A stretch of 64,000 nucleotides of DNA, taken from NCBI GenBank assembly GCA_016794465.1, contig JAEUKA010000053.1, positions 1-64,000 on the forward strand, given 5' to 3'. Positions 1 through 8,557 of this stretch are shown here, in pieces (the stretch's first letter is position 1; the number at the start of each line of letters is the position of its first letter). Origin of the DNA: Myxococcales bacterium (GTDB taxonomy: Bacteria; Myxococcota_A; Polyangia; Palsa-1104; JAEUJZ01). The notes under the pieces were generated by a model. That model was not told the origin of the DNA. It was given only the letters and a program-made list of their open reading frames with translations, and did not search any database. Both the position numbers and the translations under genes were made by a program.

Positions 1-810
1 GTCGCCGTCGTCGGTGTTAAGCCAAAACTGATAGAACGCGTAGGGGCTGGTTCTCTCGGGGGACAGCCAGATCGCGCCGGACTCGGACTTGCCGAACTTG
101 CCACCGTCGCTGCGTGTCACAAGCGGTGCGGTCACGGCGAAGCTCTCGTTTTGTCCGTCGGGAAGGACGCGGCGCACCAGATCGCAGCCCGACACGATGT
201 TGCCCCACTGATCGCTGCCGCCCATCTGCACCGTCACGCCGTGGCTACGTCGCAGGTGTAGGTAATCGTAGGACTGTAGGAGCATGTAGGAAAACTCGGT
301 GTAGCTGATGCCTTGCTCGCGGTGGTGAAGTCGCTCGCGCACCGAGTCGCGCTGCATCATCGCGTTGACCGAGAAGTGCTTGCCGACATCGCGCAGCGCC
401 TCGATAAACGACAGCTGGCCGAGCCAGTCGAGGTTGTTGTGCAGCAGCGCCGCCGTCGGACCCGAAAAGTCGAGCAGCCGCTCGAAGATGAGTCGCTGCC
501 GCGCTACGTTGTGCTCGACGGCGTCGCGGGTCAGAAGCTGCCGCTCAGCCGACTTGCCCGACGGATCGCCGATGAGCCCGGTGCCACCGCCCATCACCAC
601 CACCGGCTGATGACCGGCTCGCTGCCAGTGCATCAGCAGCTTGATCGGGATGAAGTTGCCAATCGTCAGCGAGTCAGCGGTTGGGTCAAAGCCGACATAG
701 GCTCGGCGGACGCCGCTCGCGAGGTGGGCGCGCAGGGCTTCCTCGTGGCTGGCTTGGTGCAGGAGGCTGCGGCTCGATAGCTCCGTCAGAAAGTCGCTTG
801 AAGTCTTCAC
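1..810 (-). CDS. tyrS: Tyrosyl-tRNA synthetase, 3' part beyond the window
   Basis: Charges tRNA-Tyr with tyrosine in the cytoplasm (class I aminoacyl-tRNA synthetase). The 270 visible codons hold the Rossmann catalytic core: the HIGH box reads TIGN (in SLTIGNFIP), then GGGTGLIGDPSGKS, then GGSDQWGNI for tyrosine binding. Near the left edge comes KFGKS, the KMSKS equivalent, followed by SPYAFYQFW. The C-terminal tRNA-binding part lies outside. I chose GTG at 810 because the nearby ATG at 821 meets a TGA after four codons; no strong Shine-Dalgarno is visible. It starts 43 nt after the ppk stop on the same strand, so the two are probably cotranscribed. Confidence 0.95.
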   Translation of the reverse strand, partial: MKTSSDFLTELSSRSLLHQASHEEALRAHLASGVRRAYVGFDPTADSLTIGNFIPIKLLMHWQRAGHQPVVVMGGGTGLIGDPSGKSAERQLLTRDAVEHNVARQRLIFERLLDFSGPTAALLHNNLDWLGQLSFIEALRDVGKHFSVNAMMQRDSVRERLHHREQGISYTEFSYMLLQSYDYLHLRRSHGVTVQMGGSDQWGNIVSGCDLVRRVLPDGQNESFAVTAPLVTRSDGGKFGKSESGAIWLSPERTSPYAFYQFWLNTDDGD

Positions 811-853
811 GGACGCACCATACCCGAGGCTGCCGCGTCCGTAAATTGTGGCG

Positions 854-3196
854 TTACGAGCCCTTGCCGGGCAGCGGACTTCCCGACGGAGAGCTCGGTT
901 CACTTGGGGTGGTTCCAGGCAGCGACGGTAGCAGGCTCCGCGTCGGAGTCTTGGGTACGCCTTGCGCCCGCTCCCCGAGATCCGTCGGTCGCGTCACCAG
1001 CCGCATCGTCGGACGAATCGTCAGCCCGCGATCGATGAGCGGCACCGTCGCCTGCGCCTTCGCCAGCTCGACAAAGCGGCTCTGCGATCGCAGCACTGGC
1101 TCGCCTGGACCCGGCGAAGTCCGCTCGTAGCTGCCGTCGCGACGCAGGCTCCGCAGCCGCTGATTGTCACTCAGAGAGGTCTGCAAAATCTCATCGAGAA
1201 TGCGCGTGCGCAGCTTGGGATCTTCGACGGGAAACATCACCTCGACGCGGCGCTGGAAGTTGCGATTCATCCAGTCCGCGCTCGAGATGTACAGGTCCTG
1301 CTTGCCGCCCGACTCGAAATAAAAGATGCGGCTGTGTTCGAGGAAGCGGTCGACGATCGAGCTGACGCGAATGTTCTCGGTCAGCCCCGGCACGCCCGGC
1401 CGCAGACAGCACACGCCTCGGATCATCAGGTCGATCTGGACCCCGGCTTGCGAGGCGCGACACAGCGCCTTCATCACGTCGCGCTCCGACAGGGCATTCA
1501 TCTTGGCGATGATGCGGGCCGGCTGACCGGCACGGGCGTTTTGGGCCTCGGCGTCGATGTGATCGAGGATTCGCTCGCGCAGACCGAGCGGTGCGACGAC
1601 AAAGCGGTGCCAGCGCGGCGGCTGCGAGTAGCCGGTCAGCATGTTGAACAGCGAGCTTGCATCGATGCCAAACTCCTCGCGGCAGGTGAAAAACGACAGA
1701 TCGGTGTAGATCTTGGCGGTCTGCGAGTTGTAGTTCCCCGTCGACAAATGGACGTAACGGCGGATGCCGGCACCCTCGCGACGGACGACCAGCGCCACCT
1801 TGCAGTGGGTTTTTAGTCCGATCAGGCCGTAGACGACGTGGACGCCGGCTTCCTCGAGCTTGCGTGCCCAGACAATGTTGTTTTCTTCGTCGAAGCGCGC
1901 CTTCAGCTCGACGAGCGCCGTCACCTGCTTACCCAGCTCTGCCGCCCGCACCAGCGCCGCGACGATCGGCGAGTTGCCCGAGGTCCGGTACAGCGTCGCC
2001 TTCATCGCCAGCACATTCGGGTCCTCTGCCGCTTCCTCGATAAAATCGACCACACTCTCGAAGGACTCGTACGGCTGGTGAAGCAGGATGTCGCCCTGGG
2101 CAATCGCCTCGAACATCGTGCTGGCATCTTGCAGCCGCGCCGGCACTTTCGGCACAAACGGCTCGTCGTACAGGTCGCGCGCCTCGCTGGTCTGGCCCTT
2201 GGCGTAGACCTCCATCAGATCGGCCAGGTTGAGCGGCCCCGTCACCGGATACACGTCCTGGCTGTCGAGCTCGAGAGCGCGCTCGAGGAAGCGCCGCACC
2301 GTCACCTCCATCCCCGAGTGACAGTCGAGTCGCACCGCCGGCTGTCGATCGCGCCGTCGCACTTCCTTCTGAATCGTTTGCAGCAGATCCATCGACTCTT
2401 CCTCGTCGATGGTCATGTCGTAGTTGCGCAGCGCCCGAAACGGCCAGCAGCCCAGCACCCGCGTCCCCGGAAACAGATCCGCGACGTGCAGCGAGATCAC
2501 GTCTTCCAAGCACACGAACACCCGTCGCGAGCCCGGCGTCGGCACCTCGATGAGGCGACTGAACACGCTCGGCACCTGCATGACCGCGAAGCTGGCTTCC
2601 TGGCCTCGGACCCCCGACGTACCCCGCTGCAGCAAGATCGCCAGGTTGATGGTCTTGTTGCGGACGTTGGGGAACGGGTGACCGGGATCGACCGCCAGCG
2701 GCGTCAGCGCCGGATAGACCTGGGCATGGAAGTAGGCGTACAGGAAGCGGCGCTGCTCGGGTTCCAGCTCACCGACGGACAGCAGGTCAATTCCGACCTG
2801 ATGTAGGCGCGGCTGCAGCTCTTTGTGCCACAGCCGATACACGTCGCTGACCATCCGCTGGGCCCGCTGCGCGACCCGACTGAGCGCGTCCTGCGGCAGC
2901 AGTCCGTCGGCACCTGTCTCGATCAGCCCCGAGACGATCTGCTGCTTCATCCCCGCGACGCGCACCATAAAAAACTCGTCGAGATTCGAGCAGGTAATGC
3001 TCAAAAACTTGATTCGCTCGAGCAGTGGCACCGACGGATCGCTCGCTTCGTCGAGGACTCGCTGATTGAAGTCCAGCCACGACAGCTCACGGTTTAGGTA
3101 CAGGCTGGGATCGTCGAGTGCGCCCGATTCGGTGGGGCTTAGCGACGAAACAAACGGAGGAACAGACGGGGAACTTGGGGGCGAAGGGACCGACAT
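854..3196 (-). CDS. ppk: Polyphosphate kinase 1
   Basis: Polymerises the gamma-phosphate of ATP into inorganic polyphosphate, reversibly. At 780 aa it is slightly longer than typical PPK1 (about 690-730 aa), the excess lying in a Ser/Pro-rich N-terminus and a C-terminal tail. The N domain opens with YLNRELSWLDFNQRVL and SNLDEFFMVRVAGM. The phospho-accepting histidine is in GLKTHCKVAL (about residue 464), followed by YVHLSTGNYN; the second conserved histidine is in FLEHSRIFYF (about residue 619). An in-frame TTG at 3226 would add ten residues, but ATG 3196 is the simpler start. It is followed by tyrS, and divergent to guaB across about 130 nt. Confidence 0.96.
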   Translation of the reverse strand: MSVPSPPSSPSVPPFVSSLSPTESGALDDPSLYLNRELSWLDFNQRVLDEASDPSVPLLERIKFLSITCSNLDEFFMVRVAGMKQQIVSGLIETGADGLLPQDALSRVAQRAQRMVSDVYRLWHKELQPRLHQVGIDLLSVGELEPEQRRFLYAYFHAQVYPALTPLAVDPGHPFPNVRNKTINLAILLQRGTSGVRGQEASFAVMQVPSVFSRLIEVPTPGSRRVFVCLEDVISLHVADLFPGTRVLGCWPFRALRNYDMTIDEEESMDLLQTIQKEVRRRDRQPAVRLDCHSGMEVTVRRFLERALELDSQDVYPVTGPLNLADLMEVYAKGQTSEARDLYDEPFVPKVPARLQDASTMFEAIAQGDILLHQPYESFESVVDFIEEAAEDPNVLAMKATLYRTSGNSPIVAALVRAAELGKQVTALVELKARFDEENNIVWARKLEEAGVHVVYGLIGLKTHCKVALVVRREGAGIRRYVHLSTGNYNSQTAKIYTDLSFFTCREEFGIDASSLFNMLTGYSQPPRWHRFVVAPLGLRERILDHIDAEAQNARAGQPARIIAKMNALSERDVMKALCRASQAGVQIDLMIRGVCCLRPGVPGLTENIRVSSIVDRFLEHSRIFYFESGGKQDLYISSADWMNRNFQRRVEVMFPVEDPKLRTRILDEILQTSLSDNQRLRSLRRDGSYERTSPGPGEPVLRSQSRFVELAKAQATVPLIDRGLTIRPTMRLVTRPTDLGERAQGVPKTPTRSLLPSLPGTTPSEPSSPSGSPLPGKGS

Positions 3197-3316
3197 GTCG
3201 TCACAGCAAAGATTGGCAAGAGTCAAGAGCGTAGCACGGTCAGCTTCAGATGCCGCGATTTCCCCTGCCGCAGCGACGGTTTAGCTACTCAGTACGGCGT
3301 GCTGCCACGAAATCAG

Positions 3317-3322
3317 TAGAAT
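3317..3322 (+). promoter_or_regulatory. Possible -10 element (TAGAAT) of guaB
   Basis: TAGAAT lies 8 nt before the guaB ATG at 3331, and no Shine-Dalgarno is seen. Transcription would start at or next to the A of the ATG, giving a leaderless message. No convincing -35 box is visible, so the call rests on position and on similar arrangements elsewhere in the window. Confidence 0.3.
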
Positions 3323-3330
3323 GCGCCGCC

Positions 3331-4821
3331 ATGAGCCCGCAAGCCGAGTCGATTGCTGCCATGGAAGTGTCGCTGTCGTTCGATGATGTCCTGCTTTTGC
3401 CTGGTCGCTCGTCGGTGCTTCCGACTGACTGTGATGTGACGACCAAGCTGTCGCGGCTGGCGCTGCGGATTCCGATGATGTCGTCGGCGATGGATACCGT
3501 TACCGAGGCTCAGACGGCGATCGCGATGGCGCTGATGGGCGGCATCGGGGTGCTTCATCGCAACTGCTCGCCCGAGGAGCAGGCCAAGATGGTGCGACGG
3601 GTGAAGAAGTTCCAGCACGCCGTGATCGCCAGTCCGATCACGGTCCGTCCGTCGCAGTCGATCGGCGAAGTTCACGCGCTGATCGAAGAGTCCGGCATCA
3701 CCGGCTTTCCTGTCGTCGACGATGCCGGTGTCCTCGTCGGGATGTGTACCGGGCGTGACATTCGCTATGTCACCACCCCGACCACTCGCGTCGCCGAGGT
3801 CATGAGCACACCGGCGATGTCGTTGCCACTCGGGGCCACTCGCAGCGAGGCCGAGGACTTTTTTCGTCGCTACAAGCTGGAGAAGCTACCGCTCGTCGAC
3901 AAGCAGGGGCGCCTCGGTGGACTGATTACCTCACGCGACTGGCGCGAGTCGAAGAGTCATCCCGACGCTGTGCGCGACGAACAAGGCAGCCTGATGGTGG
4001 CCGCGGCGATCGGAGTCGGCGACGAAGCAATCAGTCGTGCTGCCGCCCAAGTCGAGGCCGGCGTCGACATGCTGGTCATCGACTCTGCCCACGGACACAG
4101 CGACGGGGTCTTGGCCACAGTCCGTGCCATCAAGCAGCGCTTCCCTCGCCTGCTCTTGTCCGGTGGCAACATCGCCACTGCCGAAGGTGCCATCGCCATT
4201 GCGGAAGCCGGCGCCGACATCGTCAAGGTTGGCATGGGCCCCGGCTCGATCTGCACCACCCGCGTCGTCAGCGGCGTCGGTGTCGCCCAGTTTTCCGCCG
4301 TCCTTGAAGTCACCCGCGCCCTCCGCAGCACATTTCCCCAGGTGGCCATCGTTGCCGACGGTGGAATCCGTTACTCCGGCGACATCACCAAGGCTCTTGC
4401 CGCAGGCGCCGACGCGGTCATGATCGGCGGACTGTTCGCCGGCACCGACGAAGCCCCCGGCGAGCTGGTTCTGTATCAAGGTCGCTCCTACAAGACCTAT
4501 CGCGGCATGGGCTCCCTCGCGGCGATGAAAAAGGGCAGCAAGGATCGCTACGGTCAAGCCGGCGTCGTCGAGACGGCGAAGCTGGTCCCGGAAGGCGTCG
4601 AGGCCCGCGTTCCCTATCGTGGCCCGCTCGGCAGTGTCGTCTCGCAGCTTCTCGGTGGACTGCGCTCCGGCATGGGCTATGTCGGGGCCGCCAACCTCGA
4701 CGAGCTTCGTCGCCGCGCCCGCTTCCGTCGCATCACCGCCTTCGGCCTGCGCGAGAGCCACGTCCACGATGTCACCATCACCGCCGAGGCACCGAACTAC
4801 TCGGGTACTTTTGAAGACTAG
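3331..4821 (+). CDS. guaB: Inosine-5'-monophosphate dehydrogenase
   Basis: Oxidises IMP to XMP with NAD+, the committed step of GMP synthesis. The 496-aa protein has the (beta/alpha)8 barrel start SFDDVLLLPG and two CBS domains inserted at about residues 95-205. The active-site loop GMGPGSICTTRVVSGVG carries the catalytic cysteine, and the flap reads GMGSLAAMKKGSKDRYGQ. I chose ATG 3331 because the protein aligns from there; upstream in-frame codons from 3250 look non-coding. The stop is 12 nt before guaA, and the two consecutive enzymes of the GMP branch form an operon. Confidence 0.97.
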   Translation: MSPQAESIAAMEVSLSFDDVLLLPGRSSVLPTDCDVTTKLSRLALRIPMMSSAMDTVTEAQTAIAMALMGGIGVLHRNCSPEEQAKMVRRVKKFQHAVIASPITVRPSQSIGEVHALIEESGITGFPVVDDAGVLVGMCTGRDIRYVTTPTTRVAEVMSTPAMSLPLGATRSEAEDFFRRYKLEKLPLVDKQGRLGGLITSRDWRESKSHPDAVRDEQGSLMVAAAIGVGDEAISRAAAQVEAGVDMLVIDSAHGHSDGVLATVRAIKQRFPRLLLSGGNIATAEGAIAIAEAGADIVKVGMGPGSICTTRVVSGVGVAQFSAVLEVTRALRSTFPQVAIVADGGIRYSGDITKALAAGADAVMIGGLFAGTDEAPGELVLYQGRSYKTYRGMGSLAAMKKGSKDRYGQAGVVETAKLVPEGVEARVPYRGPLGSVVSQLLGGLRSGMGYVGAANLDELRRRARFRRITAFGLRESHVHDVTITAEAPNYSGTFED

Positions 4822-4833
4822 AAAGCCTTCCCC

Positions 4834-6357
4834 ATGCTCTGTGTTCTCGACTACGGCTCTCAGTACACCCAGCTCATCGCCCGTCGACTACGCGGCCAGG
4901 GCTTCTTCACCGAGGTCCTTCCCGGACGCCTGTCAGCGACGGAGGTTGCCCAGCACAAACCCGACGGTATCATCTTGTCTGGCTCGCCGCGCAGCGTCGG
5001 CAGTGACCAAGATCCCGATCCAGCGCTCCTCTCTCTCGGGGTGCCGGTGCTGGGGCTGTGCTTTGGCTATCAGTTTATGGCCCAACACCTCGGTGGACGG
5101 GTCGAGCCGAGCACGCACCGCGAGTATGGTTCAGCGACGGTAAACAAGACCCTGGCCGGCAAGACTGATCCGCTGACGGCACGGCTGTCGATGACGACGC
5201 CGGTGTGGATGAGCCATGGCGATTCTGTCGTCGAGCTGCCACCGGGCGCGGATCTCATTCTCCAGTCGGCGGGCAAACCGGCCGGTTTTGCGCTGCGCTC
5301 GCGTCGGCTGTGGGGTCTGCAGTTTCATCCCGAGGTCTATCACACCCCCGAGGGCAAGCTGCTCCTCGAAGCGTTCGCGCGCGACATCTGCCGACTGACT
5401 CCCGACTGGAATCTGCGCGCCGAGCTGTCCGAGATCAAAGCCAAGCTCGCTGCCCAGCTTCACGGAGTCGGTGAGGTCGTCTGTGCTGTCTCGGGCGGCG
5501 TTGACTCGACGGTGCTGGCGGTGCTGCTGTCGCAGGTCTGCAAAGTGCGGGCGCTGTTTGTCGATCACGGCTTTTTGCGAGCGTATGACCTTCTCAACCT
5601 CAAGCGGGTGTTCCAAAACTTTCCCAATATCTCGCTCGAGGTGGTCGATGCCCAGGCGCGCTTTTGGGCCGCCCTCGACGGGATCAGTGATCCGGAGCAG
5701 AAGCGACTAATCATCGGCAGGCTGTTTGTCAAGACCTTCGCCGACCATGTCGGAGAGAAACATTTTACCCACCTGGCGCAGGGCACGATTTATTCCGACG
5801 TGATTGAGTCAGCCGCTGCGGTCCACGGCGGTGCGGCGCACATCAAGAGCCATCACAACGTCGGTGGCTTTCCGCAGGATGCGCGGGTGCAGCTCGTCGA
5901 GCCGCTGCGGCCGTTTTTCAAAGACGAGGTCCGCGAGCTGGGCGTGCTCCTCGGAATTGACAGTGAGATTCTGCATCAGCACCCGTTTCCCGGTCCGGGC
6001 TTGGCGATTCGCTGCGTCGGTGAGCTGCGGCGCGATCGGGTGGACATCCTCCGCCGTGCCGACGCCATTTTCTACGAAGAGCTGGTCCGCCGGGACATGT
6101 ACCTGCGAACCTGGCAGGCGTTTGTGGCCCTTCTGCCGGTGCGCACCGTCGGAGTGATGGGCGATCAGCGCAGCTACGAGCACGCGCTGGCGATCCGTGC
6201 GGTGTCGTCGGTGGATGCCATGACTGCCGATGTGACCGAGTTTTCCCTGGCGGAGCTGTTGCCGATCGCGGCGCGGCTGATCAACGAAGTGCGCGGCATC
6301 AACCGAGTGGTGTACGACCTGACCACCAAGCCGCCCGGGACGATCGAGTGGGAGTAA
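4834..6357 (+). CDS. guaA: GMP synthase (glutamine-hydrolysing)
   Basis: Converts XMP to GMP using ATP and glutamine, directly after GuaB in the pathway. The class I glutamine amidotransferase domain (about 1-190) has the nucleophile elbow GLCFGYQFM and the His-Glu part LQFHPEVYHTPEG. The ATP pyrophosphatase domain has the PP-loop AVSGGVDSTVLA (about 215-226). The dimerisation domain has FPGPGLAIRCVGE, and the protein ends with the family signature PPGTIEWE. At 507 aa it is normal length. It lies 12 nt after guaB; no clear Shine-Dalgarno precedes its ATG, so it may be read by coupling. Confidence 0.97.
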   Translation: MLCVLDYGSQYTQLIARRLRGQGFFTEVLPGRLSATEVAQHKPDGIILSGSPRSVGSDQDPDPALLSLGVPVLGLCFGYQFMAQHLGGRVEPSTHREYGSATVNKTLAGKTDPLTARLSMTTPVWMSHGDSVVELPPGADLILQSAGKPAGFALRSRRLWGLQFHPEVYHTPEGKLLLEAFARDICRLTPDWNLRAELSEIKAKLAAQLHGVGEVVCAVSGGVDSTVLAVLLSQVCKVRALFVDHGFLRAYDLLNLKRVFQNFPNISLEVVDAQARFWAALDGISDPEQKRLIIGRLFVKTFADHVGEKHFTHLAQGTIYSDVIESAAAVHGGAAHIKSHHNVGGFPQDARVQLVEPLRPFFKDEVRELGVLLGIDSEILHQHPFPGPGLAIRCVGELRRDRVDILRRADAIFYEELVRRDMYLRTWQAFVALLPVRTVGVMGDQRSYEHALAIRAVSSVDAMTADVTEFSLAELLPIAARLINEVRGINRVVYDLTTKPPGTIEWE

Positions 6358-6402
6358 CTGGGAAAAATTTGCTCACATTGGCACTCGGTGTTACCGAGCC
6401 CC

Positions 6403-6729
6403 ATGCCGTCGCGTTCGCCCCAGATTGACCTGTTCCTGCCGGAGCTGGGTCTGCAGCAAGTGACTGAGACTCTCCAACAAACGCCTGTGTCCGCCGCTTC
6501 GCTGTCACTGCGAAAACAGGAGCAGCAGACCCGACGACTGCTCGCGAAGAGTCGCCAGCGTGGCGATCTGGTCGAGCAGGCCGCATGTTTTTTGCGACTC
6601 GGGGATCTAGAGCTGGCGCGTGGTGACAGTGAGCTGGCCGGGGATTTTTACCGTCGGGCGCTCAAGCTGTCGCAGACCGCCCACGAGTCGCGCCAAGCCA
6701 GTGCCCGCAGTGGCGCCACAGTCAAGTAG
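6403..6729 (+). CDS. Small TPR-like protein of unknown function
   Basis: Codes for 108 aa; no family is recognised with confidence. The middle (EQAACFLRLGDLELARGD followed by FYRRALKLS) looks like one tetratricopeptide helical hairpin, which would suggest protein-protein contact. The N-terminus carries IDLFLPELGLQQV. A 15-nt hairpin (CTCGGT-GTT-ACCGAG, 6384-6398) stands 4 nt before ATG 6403, and there is no Shine-Dalgarno; an alternative GTG at 6388 lies inside that hairpin. It follows guaA by 45 nt on the same strand. Confidence 0.6.
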   Translation: MPSRSPQIDLFLPELGLQQVTETLQQTPVSAASLSLRKQEQQTRRLLAKSRQRGDLVEQAACFLRLGDLELARGDSELAGDFYRRALKLSQTAHESRQASARSGATVK

Positions 6730-6771
6730 CCTCTTGCCCGCCGCAGCGGTCTGCGCTACCCAATCGTGGCC

Positions 6772-7113
6772 ATGTCTAAGCCGCCAACCAAGTGGTCCTT
6801 CCCGCGCCGCTCCTCCTTTGGGGTTCTTGAGCGCTTTTTAGGCCAGGAGATCAACGTCTTCGGCCCGCGCCAGAGCGACGAGCACGACAACTGTCTGGGC
6901 GGAGGCTTTCTGATCAGTATCGAGGACGGCTTCCTGCTGCTCGCCGAGCGTCCGAGTGAGGCGCCGGACCTAGCGGTGACCTTGTCTGAAGTGGTGGTAA
7001 TCGCCGTCGTCAAGGATCGTCCCGAGCTGACGGCTGTCGACGGAGGCAAAGTACACCGCTTCCGCCGCCCCGATGCGCCGCCGCCAAATGACGACGATCT
7101 CGACGAGAACTAG
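6772..7113 (+). CDS. Small protein of unknown function
   Basis: Codes for 113 aa with no recognised family. It has no signal peptide or membrane helix. The pattern SFGVLERFLGQEINVFG, then GGGFLISIEDGFLLLAERP and VVVIAVVKDRPEL suggests a small beta-rich cytoplasmic domain with an acidic tail (NDDDLDEN). Codon use matches the neighbouring genes. A GTG two codons earlier (6766) is an alternative start. It lies 42 nt after the previous small gene and 41 nt before the GH18 gene, all on one strand. Confidence 0.6.
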   Translation: MSKPPTKWSFPRRSSFGVLERFLGQEINVFGPRQSDEHDNCLGGGFLISIEDGFLLLAERPSEAPDLAVTLSEVVVIAVVKDRPELTAVDGGKVHRFRRPDAPPPNDDDLDEN

Positions 7114-7142
7114 CCCGCTTCCCAAGGCGATTCGACTCTGCC

Positions 7143-7148
7143 TATAGT
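7143..7148 (+). promoter_or_regulatory. Possible -10 element (TATAGT) of the GH18 gene
   Basis: TATAGT ends 6 nt before the ATG at 7155, with no Shine-Dalgarno between. A start site 7 nt downstream would fall on the ATG itself, giving a leaderless transcript. No -35 box is evident. Confidence 0.3.
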
Positions 7149-7154
7149 CGGCCC

Positions 7155-8465
7155 ATGAGTCGCCCTTTCGCTGGTCGTTTCCGTCGAAGCTTGCTCGGTT
7201 CGCTCCTGATGGCAGGCGCCTTTTTTTGCGCTTCGCTTGGAGTTTCATCGTCGCTGGCTGAGCCACCACCGCAGCTGAAAACGCGAGTCTTCGGCTACAT
7301 CCCTTACTGGACGGCGAGCAAGAAGACCTGGGACTATCGCGGCCTGACCGATGTCGCGCTGTTTTCCGTCGGTGCCAGCGACACTGGTAGCCTGACCAGC
7401 ACGACGTTTTGGCGCTCGAGCCAAGCGCGGACCCTTATCGACGAGGCCCACAGCCGAGGAATCCACGTCGAGCTGGCCGTCACCAACTTTGATCCCGCCA
7501 GCCTGCACACCTTGCTCACCAGCCCTGCGTCCGTCGATAAGCTGGTGGCCGCACTCGCGCAAGAAGCGCTGGTGACCCAGCCGGGCGACGGACTCAGCAT
7601 CGATTTCGAGGGCCTGCGCGGCGCCGATCGCCAGCCACTGGTTGACTTTATCCGCAAGCTCCGCGTCGCTATGAAGGCCAAAAGCAGTCGCTCGCAGCTG
7701 TCGCTGGCAACACCGGCCGTCGACTGGAGCAAAGCCTACGACTACGCTGCCCTCGCTGCCGAGAGCGACGCCCTGTTCATCATGGGCTACGGCTATCACT
7801 GGAGCGGCAGCAGCTCGCCGGGCCCAGGCGCGCCGCTGTCGTGTGGCTCACCGTGGGGGAATATCTGCCTGTCGAAGACCGTTGCGGAATACCTGGCTGC
7901 CGTCGGACCTGCGCAGCGTCACAAGATCATCCTCGGGCTACCGCTCTACGGCTACGACTACCCGGCTGACTCGGACAAAGTGGGCGCCAAAGCGCTTGAT
8001 AGCGGCTCGGCGGTGCTGTACTCGGCGGCGCGCAAGCAAGTCATGAATCGTCGCTACGAGCCGGTTTCGCAGTCGCCGTGGTACGTCTACACCGACGCCA
8101 AAGGTGTACTTCATCAAGTCTGGTACGACGACGAGCAGAGCCTAGGCAAAAAGATCGACTACATCGTCGACCAGCAGCTGGGTGGCGTCGGGCTGTGGGC
8201 GCTCGGGTATGAGGATGTCAGCTTCTGGACGCTGATATCCGACAAGCTGCTCTTGTCCGCGCCGCCTGTGCCCGCATCGTCGCTGCCGCCGCTTCCGCCG
8301 GCTTCACCGGAGTCGCCGCAGATCGAGGACCTTCCGCCGAGCCTCGCCGAGGCCCAAGGCTGCTCGCTCGGTGCATCCTCACGAACCTCCGCAAGGAATG
8401 CCTTGATGCCACTTGGACTGCTGCTGCTTGGTGTCTGGTGGCGCCGTCGTCTGCGCTACAATTAG
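7155..8465 (+). CDS. Secreted glycoside hydrolase family 18 protein with MYXO-CTERM-like tail
   Basis: Likely hydrolyses a beta-1,4-linked amino sugar polymer (chitin-like or peptidoglycan-related) outside the cytoplasm. It is 436 aa with an N-terminal signal peptide ending near SSLAEPP. The GH18 signature reads DGLSIDFE (residues 145-152), keeping the last Asp and the catalytic Glu while the first inner Asp is Ser, as tolerated in YaaH/YdhD-like members. FIMGYGYHWSGSSSPG and GVGLWALGYED are further GH18 strands. The C-terminus has a Pro-rich linker, then GCSLGASS, a hydrophobic run LMPLGLLLLGVWW and RRRLR, resembling the Myxococcota MYXO-CTERM sorting tail. The natural substrate is not evident. 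Confidence 0.85.
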   Translation: MSRPFAGRFRRSLLGSLLMAGAFFCASLGVSSSLAEPPPQLKTRVFGYIPYWTASKKTWDYRGLTDVALFSVGASDTGSLTSTTFWRSSQARTLIDEAHSRGIHVELAVTNFDPASLHTLLTSPASVDKLVAALAQEALVTQPGDGLSIDFEGLRGADRQPLVDFIRKLRVAMKAKSSRSQLSLATPAVDWSKAYDYAALAAESDALFIMGYGYHWSGSSSPGPGAPLSCGSPWGNICLSKTVAEYLAAVGPAQRHKIILGLPLYGYDYPADSDKVGAKALDSGSAVLYSAARKQVMNRRYEPVSQSPWYVYTDAKGVLHQVWYDDEQSLGKKIDYIVDQQLGGVGLWALGYEDVSFWTLISDKLLLSAPPVPASSLPPLPPASPESPQIEDLPPSLAEAQGCSLGASSRTSARNALMPLGLLLLGVWWRRRLRYN

Positions 8466-8557
8466 GCAGTTTGTTCCGTCGGCGATCGCCGCAAATTGGT
8501 TGCGTCACGTTGCGGCGCTGATACCCGATGACGTAGGCTTGAGAACATAGGTGCCCT

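Noticed and set aside
1929..2513. Long open frames antisense or out of frame to ppk and many other genes
   Set aside because: High GC makes long spurious frames; their composition is Arg/Ala/Ser-rich and they lack motifs, while the overlapped genes are well supported.
8480..8491. Perfect palindrome CGGCGATCGCCG after the GH18 gene
   Set aside because: Too short for a terminator, not followed by a T-run; such GC-rich palindromes arise by chance here.
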